Shown here: positions 42,605 to 51,673 of the stretch, piece after piece
Layout of the letters: each line of letters opens with the position of its first letter
Position numbering within the stretch: the stretch's first letter is position 1
DNA from: DATHWB01 sp040880725
GTDB lineage: Bacteria > Actinomycetota > Acidimicrobiia > Spongiisociales > ZC4RG35
Assembly (NCBI GenBank): GCA_040880725.1
Contig: JBBDHV010000029.1
Coordinates: 1-64,000 of the forward strand
Length of the DNA stretch: 64,000 bases
Direction of reading: 5' to 3'
The notes under the pieces: generated by a model
What the model was told of the DNA's origin: nothing
Seen by the model: only the letters and a program-made list of their open reading frames with translations
Database searches by the model: none
Position numbers and translations under genes: made by a program

Positions 42605-43021
42605 ATGGGACTGTTTCGACCGGCCACCAAGGCCCACGCACACTGCGATTTGTACTGCGGCGTGTACGACCCCGCCCAAGCCAAGATCGAGGCGATGTCG
42701 GTGTGGAAGTCTGCACAGAAGTATCACGAATCGAACGACGAGGTCTTCCGGGATCGGGCGATCCTCATCAAGGAGGAACGAGCCGAACTCGCCAAGCACC
42801 ACCTGAGTGTGCTGTGGACGGACTTCTTCACTCCCGATCATCGCAAGGAGTTCCCGGAACTCGACGATCTCTTCTGGCGCGCGATCAACCAGGCCGGCGT
42901 CGCCAAGAAGTCGATGGACGCTGTCGAAGGAGAGAAGCTCGTCGGTCTCATCGACGAGATCGCCGAGGTGTTCTGGAAGACCGAGAAGGCGAAGGGGATG
43001 GGCGTCTACCCACCTTCCTGA
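42605..43021 (+). CDS. sodN: Nickel superoxide dismutase
   Basis: A 138-residue NiSOD precursor. The propeptide MGLFRPATKAHA would be cut before His, leaving the nickel hook HCDLYCGVYDPAQAKIEA: His1, Cys2 and Cys6 are all present. The four-helix bundle body follows (SVWKSAQKYHESNDEVFRD, HHLSVLWTDFF, FWRAINQAGVAKKSMD). Most characterised enzymes have Pro at hook position 5 (HCDLPCG); here it is Tyr. It dismutates superoxide in the cytoplasm. GGAGGT lies 8 nt before ATG. Confidence 0.93.
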   Translation: MGLFRPATKAHAHCDLYCGVYDPAQAKIEAMSVWKSAQKYHESNDEVFRDRAILIKEERAELAKHHLSVLWTDFFTPDHRKEFPELDDLFWRAINQAGVAKKSMDAVEGEKLVGLIDEIAEVFWKTEKAKGMGVYPPS

Positions 43022-43084
43022 TCCCAGGCGAACTCCCGGGAGAAATGACGGGCGGGGTCTCGATTCGGGGCCCCGTCCTCGCGT

Positions 43085-43324
43085 TCAGGCGGCTTCTGAC
43101 CCTTCGGTCGTCTCGGGCCGACGCCGCAGACGAGCGGGGGTCACCCGATCGAGGGTGGTGCGAGCCCACCCGTACTGCTTTCCGAGGATCCCGAGGCCCG
43201 ATGCGATGAGCACCACGCCGGGCAACACCGGAAAGAACAGGCCGGCCGTCCCGACGACGATCAGCGATGTCCCCGCCACCGAGACGACCGCTCGTTTGCC
43301 CAGGGAGCTCGACGTGTCCTGCAT
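43085..43324 (-). CDS. PGPGW-like small membrane protein
   Basis: A 79-residue protein with two hydrophobic segments (VVSVAGTSLIVVGTAGLFF and GVVLIASGLGILG) flanking FPVLPG, and QYGWARTTLDRV after them. This resembles the PGPGW family of two-helix membrane proteins of unknown function. Start at ATG 43324. Its 3' end is 63 bp from the sodN stop on the other strand. Confidence 0.65.
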   Translation of the reverse strand: MQDTSSSLGKRAVVSVAGTSLIVVGTAGLFFPVLPGVVLIASGLGILGKQYGWARTTLDRVTPARLRRRPETTEGSEAA

Positions 43325-43401
43325 GGCTCCAGCATGCCACGTTCGCGACGCTGTGGGACGGTCGCACGACCAGGCATGGCGGTCCCGACCGACGTCGGCA
43401 G

Positions 43402-45048
43402 TCAGTCGTCGAGCGCGTCGGTCTCGAGCTTGGTGAACAGCGGCCCGATGTCACCCAACGAGCCGGCTTCGGCTACCTCGGGTCTCATCCAGCCATCTGG
43501 CTGATCGTCCAGCCCGAGCATCGCCCCGAGGGTGGCCGTGGAGAACGGAAGATACGGGGCGAATGCGACCCGGAGACCGGCGATCACCTGGATCGCGGTC
43601 CACAGGACGGTGCCGGCCCTGACCCGATCGGTCTTGATGGTCTTCCAGGGTTCTTCGTCGTTCAAGTACGCGTTGACGGTTTGGGCCGATGTCATCGCCC
43701 GCCGCAGCCCCTGGCGCAGTTCCACGCGTTCGATGAGCGCCGCGACGTCTCCGAGAGCGGCGTCGACGCCCTCGATGAGGGCGAGGTCGGCGTCACTCGG
43801 ATCGCCGCGGGGAGGAACCCTCCCGTCGAAGTGCTTGGCGGTGATCGTCAGCACCCGGTTCACGAGGTTGCCCCAGGTGGCAACCAACTCCGAGTTGATC
43901 CGTTCGATCATCTGACTGTCCGACAGGTCCGTGTCGTTCTGCTCGGGGAGCACCGAGGCGATCGCATACCGAAGCGCGTCGGGTTCCAGCCGGTCGGCAT
44001 ACCAGCCGATCGAACGTCCCACCCCCATCGATTTGGAGGCTTTCGCTCCCTTGAAGGTGATGTATTGGTTGGCGGGGACGTTGGTCGGCAGATTCAGTCC
44101 GCCGTGGCCCATCAGGAGTGCGGGCCAGTAGACGGCGTGAAAGGGAATGTTGTCCTTGCCGACGAAGTAGTAGGACTCGGCGTCCGGCGACGTCCACCAG
44201 GCTTTCCACGCCTCCGGGTCGCCTTGTTGCTCCGCCCACTCCTGAGGTGCGGAGTAGTACCCCATGACCGCTTCCCACCACACGTAGATGGATTTGCCGG
44301 GACCGAGGTCGTCCACCGGGATGGGGATTCCCCAGTCGAGATCCCGGGTGAATGAGCGATCGTGCAGTCCGTCCTTGACCATTCCCCGGGCGAAGTTGAT
44401 CACGTGGGGGCGCCAGCCGGTTTGGCTGTCGAGCCACTCGAGCAGCGGCTCCTGGAACGCACTCAGCTTCCAGTAGTAGTGCTCGGTCTCACGTTCGACA
44501 GGCACGCTCCCGGAGAGCTTGGACACCGGGTCGATCAGGTCCTGGGGGTCCAGGATCTTCCCGCAGTTGTCGCATTGGTCTCCCCGGGCGGGGTTGTAGC
44601 CGCAGTGCGGGCAGGTGCCTTCGACGTATCTGTCGGGGAGGAACTGGTGGCGTTCCTCGTCGAAGAACTGCAGTTCGGACTTGCGGTACAGGTACCCGTT
44701 GTCGAGCAATCGGAGGAAGAACTCCCGGGCGACACGGTGATGATTTGCCGTGTCGGTTGTCGTGAAGAGATCGAACGAGATCCCCAACGATTCCCAGTAC
44801 CCGACGATCTCGGGATGAAAACGGTTCACGATGTCGGCCGGGCCGACCCCTGCCTGCTCGGCTTTCACCGTGATCGGGGTCCCGTGGGTGTCCGATCCCG
44901 AGACCATCAGCACTCGATTGCCGGCAAGTCGGTGATAGCGGGCAAAGATGTCGGGCGGGAGATACGCCCCACCGAGATGTCCCAGATGAAGGGATCCCGA
45001 GGCGTATGGCCAGGCGACCGCGACGAGGATGTGACGTGGTGTGGGCAT
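43402..45048 (-). CDS. metG: Methionyl-tRNA synthetase
   Basis: A 548-residue class I aminoacyl-tRNA synthetase. The HIGH-type motif is GSLHLGHLGGAYLPPDI (residue about 20) and the KMSKS-type loop is KASKSMGVGRS (about residue 325). A zinc-binding insert with four Cys, CPHCGYNPARGDQCDNC, lies near residue 145. It charges initiator and elongator tRNA-Met. There is no C-terminal dimerisation domain. ATG at 45048; the frame is open upstream but with unrelated sequence. Confidence 0.95.
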   Translation of the reverse strand: MPTPRHILVAVAWPYASGSLHLGHLGGAYLPPDIFARYHRLAGNRVLMVSGSDTHGTPITVKAEQAGVGPADIVNRFHPEIVGYWESLGISFDLFTTTDTANHHRVAREFFLRLLDNGYLYRKSELQFFDEERHQFLPDRYVEGTCPHCGYNPARGDQCDNCGKILDPQDLIDPVSKLSGSVPVERETEHYYWKLSAFQEPLLEWLDSQTGWRPHVINFARGMVKDGLHDRSFTRDLDWGIPIPVDDLGPGKSIYVWWEAVMGYYSAPQEWAEQQGDPEAWKAWWTSPDAESYYFVGKDNIPFHAVYWPALLMGHGGLNLPTNVPANQYITFKGAKASKSMGVGRSIGWYADRLEPDALRYAIASVLPEQNDTDLSDSQMIERINSELVATWGNLVNRVLTITAKHFDGRVPPRGDPSDADLALIEGVDAALGDVAALIERVELRQGLRRAMTSAQTVNAYLNDEEPWKTIKTDRVRAGTVLWTAIQVIAGLRVAFAPYLPFSTATLGAMLGLDDQPDGWMRPEVAEAGSLGDIGPLFTKLETDALDD

Positions 45049-45080
45049 GGGGTCCGATGTGTCGAGAGCGACGACGAAGG

Positions 45081-46004
45081 CTAACGGGACGTCGCTGTGG
45101 CTTTGGCGAGTTTGCGTGATCGCATCAGTCCGGTGATGACTTCGCCGCGATCGGCGAGCACGATGCCCATCAGGATCACCGAGCCACCGATGATGAGCGA
45201 AATCGTGACCGGGTCGCCGAGGAAGATGACTGCGCTCACGGCCGAAACCACCGGCACGAGGTAGCCGATCAACGCGGCCTTGGCCGTTTCGGCGCGTTGG
45301 ACGACCTGCAGGAACGAATAGAACGGGGTGATCGTTCCGAAGAGGCCGGTCGCGATCGCCCATCCCCAGACGTCGCCTGGGAGGCCACTGAGGCCGGCCC
45401 ACGCACCGGTGGGGACTGCGATGACGGCGAGCGTGACGGCGGCGGCGGTGAACTGCGGTACAACCAAACGGCGGGCGGGCGTATGGATGGAGAATCGCCG
45501 TGACACCGCGCCGCCGGTGCCGGCGGCGATCACGCCGAGCATCGACCAGCCGACCGCTCCCCACAGCGCTGCGGGCTCGATGCGTTCCACCCCGCCGAGG
45601 AGGATTGCGATTCCGCTGAAGGCGACGATCAGCCCGGGAACGCGCCACGTGCGGAACCGCTCGCCGGGGACGATGAAGTGTGCCGCCACGATGGAGGAGG
45701 CGGGAATCAGGGCGATCAGGAGACCGGCAAGCGACGCATCGAGTGTGACGAGCGCGATGGTGAAGAACACCGGCGGCAGCGCCATGTTCAGCACGCCGAT
45801 CGAACCACCCCGCCGCCAATCGAGATCACGATCGAGGCGCCCGAACGCGGCCAGCAATGCGACCATTCCGAACGCCGCCACCCCGAACCGGACGAGCGTC
45901 AGCGACACCGGGTCCATGCCGCCGTTGAGCGCCAGTTTCGAGGTGATGTTGCCGCTCGCCCACCCGACGGTGGCGAGGGCGATCCATGACCATGCACTTC
46001 TCAC
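45081..46004 (-). CDS. EamA/DMT-family transporter
   Basis: A 307-residue membrane protein with ten hydrophobic helices in two EamA repeats. The first repeat begins WSWIALATVGWASGNITSKL and contains LTLVRFGVAAFGMVALL; the second ends LIGYLVPVVSAVSAVIFLGD and SLIIGGSVILMGIVLA. It is a drug/metabolite-type exporter with unknown substrate. GTG at 46004 has no clear ribosome binding site. Confidence 0.85.
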   Translation of the reverse strand: MRSAWSWIALATVGWASGNITSKLALNGGMDPVSLTLVRFGVAAFGMVALLAAFGRLDRDLDWRRGGSIGVLNMALPPVFFTIALVTLDASLAGLLIALIPASSIVAAHFIVPGERFRTWRVPGLIVAFSGIAILLGGVERIEPAALWGAVGWSMLGVIAAGTGGAVSRRFSIHTPARRLVVPQFTAAAVTLAVIAVPTGAWAGLSGLPGDVWGWAIATGLFGTITPFYSFLQVVQRAETAKAALIGYLVPVVSAVSAVIFLGDPVTISLIIGGSVILMGIVLADRGEVITGLMRSRKLAKATATSR

Positions 46005-46085
46005 CGCGACATGATCGCCGTTGCCGCGTGGGACCAGAAATCGTCCTCCTACCCTGGTGCACCCCCGATGATGGAAGGCGGCGAG

Positions 46086-46568
46086 GTGAGCGACTTCGAC
46101 CCCAAGTACCTGCGAGAAGCGTTCGGTGAGTTCGTGACCGGCGTGACGGTCGTCACGACGCTCGACCGCGACGGTGAGCCGTCCGGACTCACCGTGAACT
46201 CGTTCAGTTCACTGTCGCTCGATCCACCACTCGCGCTCTTCTCGCTCGGCAGATCATCGAACACCTTCGAAGCCTTCGAGGCACACAACGGCTTCGTCAT
46301 CCACGTGCTCGGAGCTGACCAAATCGACCTGGCGACGCAGTTTGCGACCAGGGAAGCCGACCGGTTCGACGGGGTGGAATGGACCGAAGGGATCGATGGG
46401 TTGCCCGTCATCGCGGACACGCTCGCCAGTTTCGAGTGCAGCCGCGAGCACACCTACGAGGGCGGCGACCATCTGATTCTCGTCGGACGCATCGAGCGGC
46501 TCACCCTCGGCGATCGGACACGCCCTGCCCTCGGGTACTTCCGCAGCCTGTACATCTCGCAGGCGTAG
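46086..46568 (+). CDS. Flavin reductase-domain protein
   Basis: A 160-residue flavin reductase of the HpaC/ActVB type: FDPKYLREAFGEFVTGVTVV, SGLTVNSFSSLSLDPPLALFS and GFVIHVLGADQ match the FMN-binding split barrel. It would supply reduced FMN or FAD to a partner monooxygenase not seen here. GTG at 46086 with GGAAGG 7 nt upstream was chosen; in-frame ATGs at 46068 and 46071 are alternatives. Confidence 0.87.
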   Translation: MSDFDPKYLREAFGEFVTGVTVVTTLDRDGEPSGLTVNSFSSLSLDPPLALFSLGRSSNTFEAFEAHNGFVIHVLGADQIDLATQFATREADRFDGVEWTEGIDGLPVIADTLASFECSREHTYEGGDHLILVGRIERLTLGDRTRPALGYFRSLYISQA

Positions 46569-46581
46569 GCACGAGTCGACG

Positions 46582-46587
46582 TATCAT
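46582..46587 (+). promoter_or_regulatory. Leaderless-type -10 element of deoC
   Basis: TATCAT lies 7 nt before the deoC GTG at 46595, the spacing expected for leaderless transcription starting at the start codon. There is no ribosome binding site. Confidence 0.45.
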
Positions 46588-46594
46588 CGGACCT

Positions 46595-47551
46595 GTGTCG
46601 TCTCCCGCCGTTTCCCCGTCCCAGGCCATCGCATCACCGGTGACCGTCTCGGGACTCAGGGCGTATCTGGGGGCGGTCGCCACCGTGGACGAGGTGATGG
46701 TCACCGAGCGGGTCGCATCCCTCGGAACGCGTTCGATCAAGCGGGAATCGAAGCGCGCGGCGCTCGAGTTGGCGATTCGGATGATGGATCTGACCACCCT
46801 CGAGGGACAGGACACTCCGGGCAAGGTGAGCCAACTGGCATCCAAGGCGGTGCGCCCGGATCCCGGTGACGCCCGGATCCCCTCGGTTGCGGCGGTGTGC
46901 GTGTACCCGAACATGGTGCCGATCGCCCGAGCAGCCGTCGAGGGCTCGGGGGTGAAGGTCGCCTCCGTCGCCACCTACTTCCCGTCCGGGCAGGCGCCGA
47001 TCGACCTGAAAGTCGCCGAAACGGCACGGGTCGTCGACATGGGTGCCGACGAGGTCGACATGGTGATCGACCGTGGCGCGTTCTTGTCCGGACGCCACCT
47101 GGAGGTCTTCGACGAGATCCGTCAGATCAAGGAGGCCTGTGGCGTCGCCCATCTCAAGGTCATCCTCGAGACCGGTGAACTCGTGACATTCGACAATGTG
47201 CGCAAGGCCTCGATGCTGGCCATGGCGGCAGGGGCGGACTTCATCAAGACCTCGACCGGCAAAGTCAGTCCGGCTGCGACGCTGCCCGTCACGCTCGTGA
47301 TGCTCGAAGCGATCAGGGATTTCCGGACGATGACGGGACAGGTCGTGGGCATGAAGCCGGCCGGGGGGATCAGAACGTCCAAGGAGGCCATCAAGTATCT
47401 CGTCGTACTCAATGAGACGTTGGGTCGGGAGTGGATGACGCCTGACCTGTTCCGGTTCGGAGCCTCGTCGCTCCTCAACGATGTGCTCATGCAGATCCGT
47501 TGGCTGGACACCGGCCGATACCAATCCGCCGATTACTTCACGAAGGACTGA
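46595..47551 (+). CDS. deoC: Deoxyribose-phosphate aldolase
   Basis: A 318-residue DeoC. Visible are MMDLTTLEGQDTPGKV, VAAVCVYPNMV, GADEVDMVIDRGAFLSG, LKVILETGEL with the first active-site Lys and FIKTSTGKVSPAAT with the Schiff-base Lys, and GMKPAGGIRTSKEA. It cleaves deoxyribose 5-phosphate to glyceraldehyde 3-phosphate and acetaldehyde; an aldehyde dehydrogenase gene follows 3 bp later and could oxidise the acetaldehyde. The N-terminus is about 50 residues longer than that of E. coli DeoC. GTG at 46595 fits a leaderless promoter. Confidence 0.93.
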   Translation: MSSPAVSPSQAIASPVTVSGLRAYLGAVATVDEVMVTERVASLGTRSIKRESKRAALELAIRMMDLTTLEGQDTPGKVSQLASKAVRPDPGDARIPSVAAVCVYPNMVPIARAAVEGSGVKVASVATYFPSGQAPIDLKVAETARVVDMGADEVDMVIDRGAFLSGRHLEVFDEIRQIKEACGVAHLKVILETGELVTFDNVRKASMLAMAAGADFIKTSTGKVSPAATLPVTLVMLEAIRDFRTMTGQVVGMKPAGGIRTSKEAIKYLVVLNETLGREWMTPDLFRFGASSLLNDVLMQIRWLDTGRYQSADYFTKD

Positions 47552-47554
47552 GCA

Positions 47555-49033
47555 ATGGGAGACGACGCCGCCGCACTCACTCCGGTCGCCGAGCCGATCG
47601 ACTGGACGTACGCCCCGAGCCGGGAGAATCCCGATCTCGTCACCATCGACGACCGCTATGGCCTCTTCATCGACGGCGACTTCTTCAAACCTGCGTCGTC
47701 ACAGTGGTTCACGAGCCTCGATCCCTCGACGGAGGAACCGCTGGCGGAGGTCGCGGTTGCCGGCGACAAGGACATCGATCGGGCCGTCGGGGCTGCCCGC
47801 AAGGCGTTCGGCGGCTGGTCCAGGATCTCGGGTGCGGAGCGTGCGAAGTTCCTGTTCCGCATCGCCCGCCTCGTCCAGGAGCGATCCCGGGAGTTGGCCG
47901 TCCTCGAGTCCCGGGACGGAGGCAAGCCCATCCGCGAGGCGCGCGATGTCGATCTTCCGTTGGTGGCGGCGCACTTCTTCTACTACGCCGGCTGGGCGGA
48001 CAAGCTGGAGTACGCGTTCCCGGGGCCGGTGCCGGAACCCATCGGTGTGGCGGGCCAGGTGATCCCCTGGAACTTCCCGTTGATGATGCTGGCATGGAAG
48101 GTGGCTCCCGCCCTCGCCGCCGGCAACACGGTCGTGCTCAAGCCTGCGGAGACCACTCCGCTTTCCGCGCTGCACTTCGCGAGGATCTGCGCGGAGGCGG
48201 GCCTTCCTCCCGGGGTCTTCAATGTGGTGACCGGAGCAGGCGAAACCGGGGCGGCACTCGTCGGTCATCCCGACATCGACAAGGTCGCGTTCACCGGTTC
48301 GACGGAGGTCGGCAAGATCATCCAGCGCCAACTCGCCGGGACGTCCAAGAAGCTGACGTTGGAACTGGGGGGCAAAGGGGCCCACGTCGTCTTCGACGAC
48401 GCGCCCATCGACCAGGCGGTCGAAGGTGTCATCAACGGGATCTTCTTCAACCAGGGCCACGTCTGCTGCGCCGGTAGCCGGCTCATCGTCCAGGAGGGCA
48501 TCGCAGAAGAGTTCGTCGACAAGCTGAAGCGACGGCTGGACACGTTGCGAGTGGGCGACCCGCTCGACAAGAACACCGACATCGGAGCGATCAACTCCGC
48601 CGCGCAGTTGGCCAAGATCGAAGAACTCGTCCTCGCCGGTCAGGACGAAGGCGCGTCGATGTACCAGCCTTCCGGGGCGTTGCCCGCGCGGGGATTCTTC
48701 TTCCGTCCGACCCTTTTCACCGGCGTGTCCCAGAGTCACCGGATCGCCCAGGAGGAGATCTTCGGTCCTGTCCTGTCGATCATGTCGTTTCGGACGCCCG
48801 ACGAGGCGGTGGAGAAGGCGAACAACACCCCATTCGGGCTGGCCGCAGGAGTGTGGACCCAGAAGGGCTCTCGCATCTTGTGGATGGCAGACCGGTTGCG
48901 GGCCGGTGTCGTGTGGGCGAACACCTACAACAAGTTCGATCCCGCCTCACCTTTCGGCGGGTACAAGGAATCCGGGTTCGGGCGCGAGGGCGGTCGGCAC
49001 GGGCTGCTGGCCTATCTGAAGTCGGAGGGATGA
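47555..49033 (+). CDS. Aldehyde dehydrogenase (ALDH16-like N-terminal part)
   Basis: A 492-residue ALDH. NAD-binding and catalytic motifs are complete: VIPWNFPLMMLAWKVAPAL, FTGSTEVGKIIQ, LELGGKGAHVVFDD (general base Glu) and GHVCCAGSRLI (catalytic Cys304). It begins with about 30 extra residues. It overlaps a shorter ALDH-like gene by one base. Together they match the two-part architecture of bacterial ALDH16, which is one longer polypeptide. Position behind deoC suggests acetaldehyde or a related aldehyde as substrate. Confidence 0.9.
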   Translation: MGDDAAALTPVAEPIDWTYAPSRENPDLVTIDDRYGLFIDGDFFKPASSQWFTSLDPSTEEPLAEVAVAGDKDIDRAVGAARKAFGGWSRISGAERAKFLFRIARLVQERSRELAVLESRDGGKPIREARDVDLPLVAAHFFYYAGWADKLEYAFPGPVPEPIGVAGQVIPWNFPLMMLAWKVAPALAAGNTVVLKPAETTPLSALHFARICAEAGLPPGVFNVVTGAGETGAALVGHPDIDKVAFTGSTEVGKIIQRQLAGTSKKLTLELGGKGAHVVFDDAPIDQAVEGVINGIFFNQGHVCCAGSRLIVQEGIAEEFVDKLKRRLDTLRVGDPLDKNTDIGAINSAAQLAKIEELVLAGQDEGASMYQPSGALPARGFFFRPTLFTGVSQSHRIAQEEIFGPVLSIMSFRTPDEAVEKANNTPFGLAAGVWTQKGSRILWMADRLRAGVVWANTYNKFDPASPFGGYKESGFGREGGRHGLLAYLKSEG

Positions 49034-49878
49034 TGGCTCGCCTCGACGTCAAGAAGACCCACAAGCTCTATATCAACGGGGAGTTTCCCCGCTCCGAGTC
49101 CGGGAGGACGTTCCCGGCCCTCGATGACTCCGGTGGCGTGATCGCGAGGATGGCGGAAGGGTCCCGCAAGGATCTGCGCGACGCAGTGCGGGCGGCGCGC
49201 AACGCCCAGGAGAAGTGGGCGGCCCGCACCGGCTATAACCGAGGACAGATCCTGTACCGGGTCGCGGAGATGGTGGAGGATCGGGTCGAGGTGTTCATCG
49301 ACGACCTGCGTTCGGTCGGTGCCTCCAAGAGGGCCGCCGAGAAGGAGGTCGACGCCGCGATCGACCGGCTCGTCTGGTACGCGGGATGGTGCGATAAGTT
49401 CGTCCAGGTCTGCGGCAACCTCAACCCTGTTTCGGGTCCGTTCTTCAACATCTCGTCGCCGGAACCGACTGGTGTCGTCGGAGTCATCGCCCCCTCTGAA
49501 CCTGTGCTGCTGGGGCTCGTATCGCGCCTCGCCCCTGTGCTCGTCACCGGCAACACCGCTGTCGTGGTGGCGTCGGACACGAACCCGGTGGTGGCGGTGA
49601 CATTCGCCGAGGCGCTCGCCACATCGGACGTCCCGCCGGGCGTGGTCAACATCCTGACCGGCCACGCCGAAGAGCTCACGCCGTGGCTGGCTTCGCACAT
49701 GGACGTCAACGCCATCGACCTCACGGGAGCCGATTCCGGCCTCATCGAAGCCGCCGAGGTTGCGGCGGCCGACAACGTCAAACGGGTGATCCGTTCCGCC
49801 ACGCCCGATGCGCAATCGCCGCTCCTCATCGCGGCGTTCACCGAGACCAAGACCGTCTGGCACCCGAAGGGGCTCTGA
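49033..49878 (+). CDS. ALDH-like protein without catalytic Cys (ALDH16 C-terminal domain)
   Basis: A 281-residue protein covering only the NAD-binding half of the ALDH fold: KLYINGEFPRSESGRTFPAL, AVRAARNAQEKWAARTGYNR, GVVGVIAPSEPVLLGLVSRL and NAIDLTGADSGLIEAAEVAA. The catalytic Cys domain is absent, so it is probably inactive alone and serves as a structural partner of the preceding enzyme, like the second domain of ALDH16. Start ATG at 49033 overlaps the upstream stop (TGATG); ATG at 49030 is an alternative. Confidence 0.82.
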   Translation: MARLDVKKTHKLYINGEFPRSESGRTFPALDDSGGVIARMAEGSRKDLRDAVRAARNAQEKWAARTGYNRGQILYRVAEMVEDRVEVFIDDLRSVGASKRAAEKEVDAAIDRLVWYAGWCDKFVQVCGNLNPVSGPFFNISSPEPTGVVGVIAPSEPVLLGLVSRLAPVLVTGNTAVVVASDTNPVVAVTFAEALATSDVPPGVVNILTGHAEELTPWLASHMDVNAIDLTGADSGLIEAAEVAAADNVKRVIRSATPDAQSPLLIAAFTETKTVWHPKGL

Positions 49879-49949
49879 GGGAGTGCGAACGTCCAGGTGA
49901 AGCCGAACCGCACCATCGCGAATCAACAGTCGAGACTCGGAGGCGATTG

Positions 49950-50663
49950 ATGTCAAGGGGGGTGCTGGCCGGCGCGCTGTTCTTCGGGGGGACTCTTCTC
50001 CTCGGCTTCGCGCTTGCACCGGGATCCCTCGACTCGACCGGTGACACCGGCGTGGTCTCATCTACTTCCTCCTCGACGGTTCCGACGGTTCCGACGGTTC
50101 CGCCGGTTACAGACGGTCGGCCCGCGGAGAACGCGAGCGAAGTGGTCCCTGCTCCGTCCGAGACCACCGATCAGCACTCCCGGACGAACCTCGTTCCGAT
50201 CGCGGTGATGATCCCTCGAATCGGCGTGACATCCGATCTCGTCGACCTCGGCCTCAACGTGGACCGCACGATCGAGGTGCCCTCCGACTACGACATCGCC
50301 GGCTGGTACCGACATCGCGCGGTTCCGGGGGAGCCGGGACCAGGAGTGATCCTCGGCCATGTCGATTCCTACACCGGCCCTGCGGTGTTCTTCGAACTGT
50401 CGACGTTGGTGCCGGGGGACACCGTGGACGTCAAGCGTTCGGATGGGTCCGTAGCCAGGTTCGCGGTGTCCTCTGTCGAGCAGCACGGCAAAGGCGTCGA
50501 TGTGTTCCCGACCGAGCGCGTGTACGGCTGGACCGACGATGCCACATTGCGCCTCATCACGTGCGGAGGCGATTTCGATCGATCTTCCCGCAGTTACACA
50601 GACAATGTCGTCGTGTTCGCCGATCTCATTCGGCTCATCCCGGCAGAGCGCGTCATCGGGTAG
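49950..50663 (+). CDS. Class F-like sortase
   Basis: A 237-residue sortase. A single N-terminal transmembrane segment (GVLAGALFFGGTLLLGFAL) is followed by a Ser/Thr/Pro linker and the sortase beta-barrel from about residue 85. The catalytic residues are His137 (VILGHVDSY), Cys205 (RLITCGGDFD) and Arg214. It cleaves a sorting signal and attaches surface proteins covalently. GGAGG lies 6 nt before ATG at 49950. A likely substrate is encoded immediately downstream. Confidence 0.88.
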   Translation: MSRGVLAGALFFGGTLLLGFALAPGSLDSTGDTGVVSSTSSSTVPTVPTVPPVTDGRPAENASEVVPAPSETTDQHSRTNLVPIAVMIPRIGVTSDLVDLGLNVDRTIEVPSDYDIAGWYRHRAVPGEPGPGVILGHVDSYTGPAVFFELSTLVPGDTVDVKRSDGSVARFAVSSVEQHGKGVDVFPTERVYGWTDDATLRLITCGGDFDRSSRSYTDNVVVFADLIRLIPAERVIG

Positions 50664-50839
50664 GTCCCTGCGGTAGGCGATGGGTCGACCGTCGACCCGC
50701 GCCGGTTGAAGCAATGTTTATCGCCTCGAAAATCGGGAAATAGAGGGTCACGTGTTGGTAGGGGAGGTCGTACGGCTTTCCTTTCTACGGGTCATCGCCC
50801 GACCAGGACGACGACAGGACCCGCCGATCAGGAGGAAAC

Positions 50840-51649
50840 ATGAAGAAGACCACGATCGCCGCCGTGAGCGCGCTGCTGCTGCTGCTCGCCGCGCCGGCCA
50901 TGGCTCAGGAGACTGCCGAACTCTCCGCGCTGAACGATTCTGGGGCATCGAGCCAAGCCGAGATGACATTGGACGGGACATCGCTGACCGTGACCATCAC
51001 CGGGACCGGCTTCGCTGCGGGCCTCGTGCACGCTCAGCACATCCATTTCGCTCCGGGTACCGATAGCACGTGTCCCGGTGCGGACGCCGATGGTGACGGT
51101 GACGGGCTGATCTCGACCGTGGAGGGTGTGCCCTTTTACGGTGGCGTTCAGTTTTCACTGACCACTGAAGGTGACTTCACGGGTGACAGCGGTCTCGCGA
51201 TCGACCGTTTCCCCACGGCCGATGACGAGGGCAACCTCGATTACGAGAGGACGTTCGAGCTCGATCAGGCGATGGTCGACTCGCTCACCGGACAGCAGTT
51301 CGCCCTCGTCCAGCATGGCATCGACATCGATGGGAGCGGAGAATATGACGGAGATGCCGTGAGTTCGCTCGACCCGGAGCTCCCGCTGGAGGCGACGATC
51401 CCCGCAGTCTGCGGTGTTGTGACCTTGCAGGCCGCAAGTGACGACACGACGACGACAACCGCTGCCGGCGGCGACACGACGACTACCGCGGCTGGCGACG
51501 CCGCACCGGCCGGAGGCGCCGACACCGGAGCCGGAGGCGCTGCGGACGGCGGCATCGGGGGCGCTGGCCTCGCCATTGCGCTCTTCGGGGCGCTGGCCAT
51601 CGGGGCGGGCGGATACGTCGCCATGCGAAGGACGAATCACGAGTCCTGA
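50840..51649 (+). CDS. Secreted CHRD-like surface protein, probable sortase substrate
   Basis: A 269-residue exported protein. The signal peptide (KKTTIAAVSALLLLLAAPAMA) is cleaved near residue 23. The body resembles CHRD-domain proteins (HAQHIHFAPGT, a region with CPGAD). After a Thr/Ala/Gly linker, ADTG (residues 227-230) precedes a hydrophobic helix (GGAGLAIALFGALAIGAGGY) and a basic tail MRRTNHES, which is the architecture of a cell-wall sorting signal with a non-LPxTG motif. The sortase gene ends 176 bp upstream. Ribosome binding site AGGAGG. The 176-bp gap between the two genes holds no other gene. Confidence 0.8.
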   Translation: MKKTTIAAVSALLLLLAAPAMAQETAELSALNDSGASSQAEMTLDGTSLTVTITGTGFAAGLVHAQHIHFAPGTDSTCPGADADGDGDGLISTVEGVPFYGGVQFSLTTEGDFTGDSGLAIDRFPTADDEGNLDYERTFELDQAMVDSLTGQQFALVQHGIDIDGSGEYDGDAVSSLDPELPLEATIPAVCGVVTLQAASDDTTTTTAAGGDTTTTAAGDAAPAGGADTGAGGAADGGIGGAGLAIALFGALAIGAGGYVAMRRTNHES

Positions 51650-51673
51650 CCGACGACCGATGTGATCGGTCCC

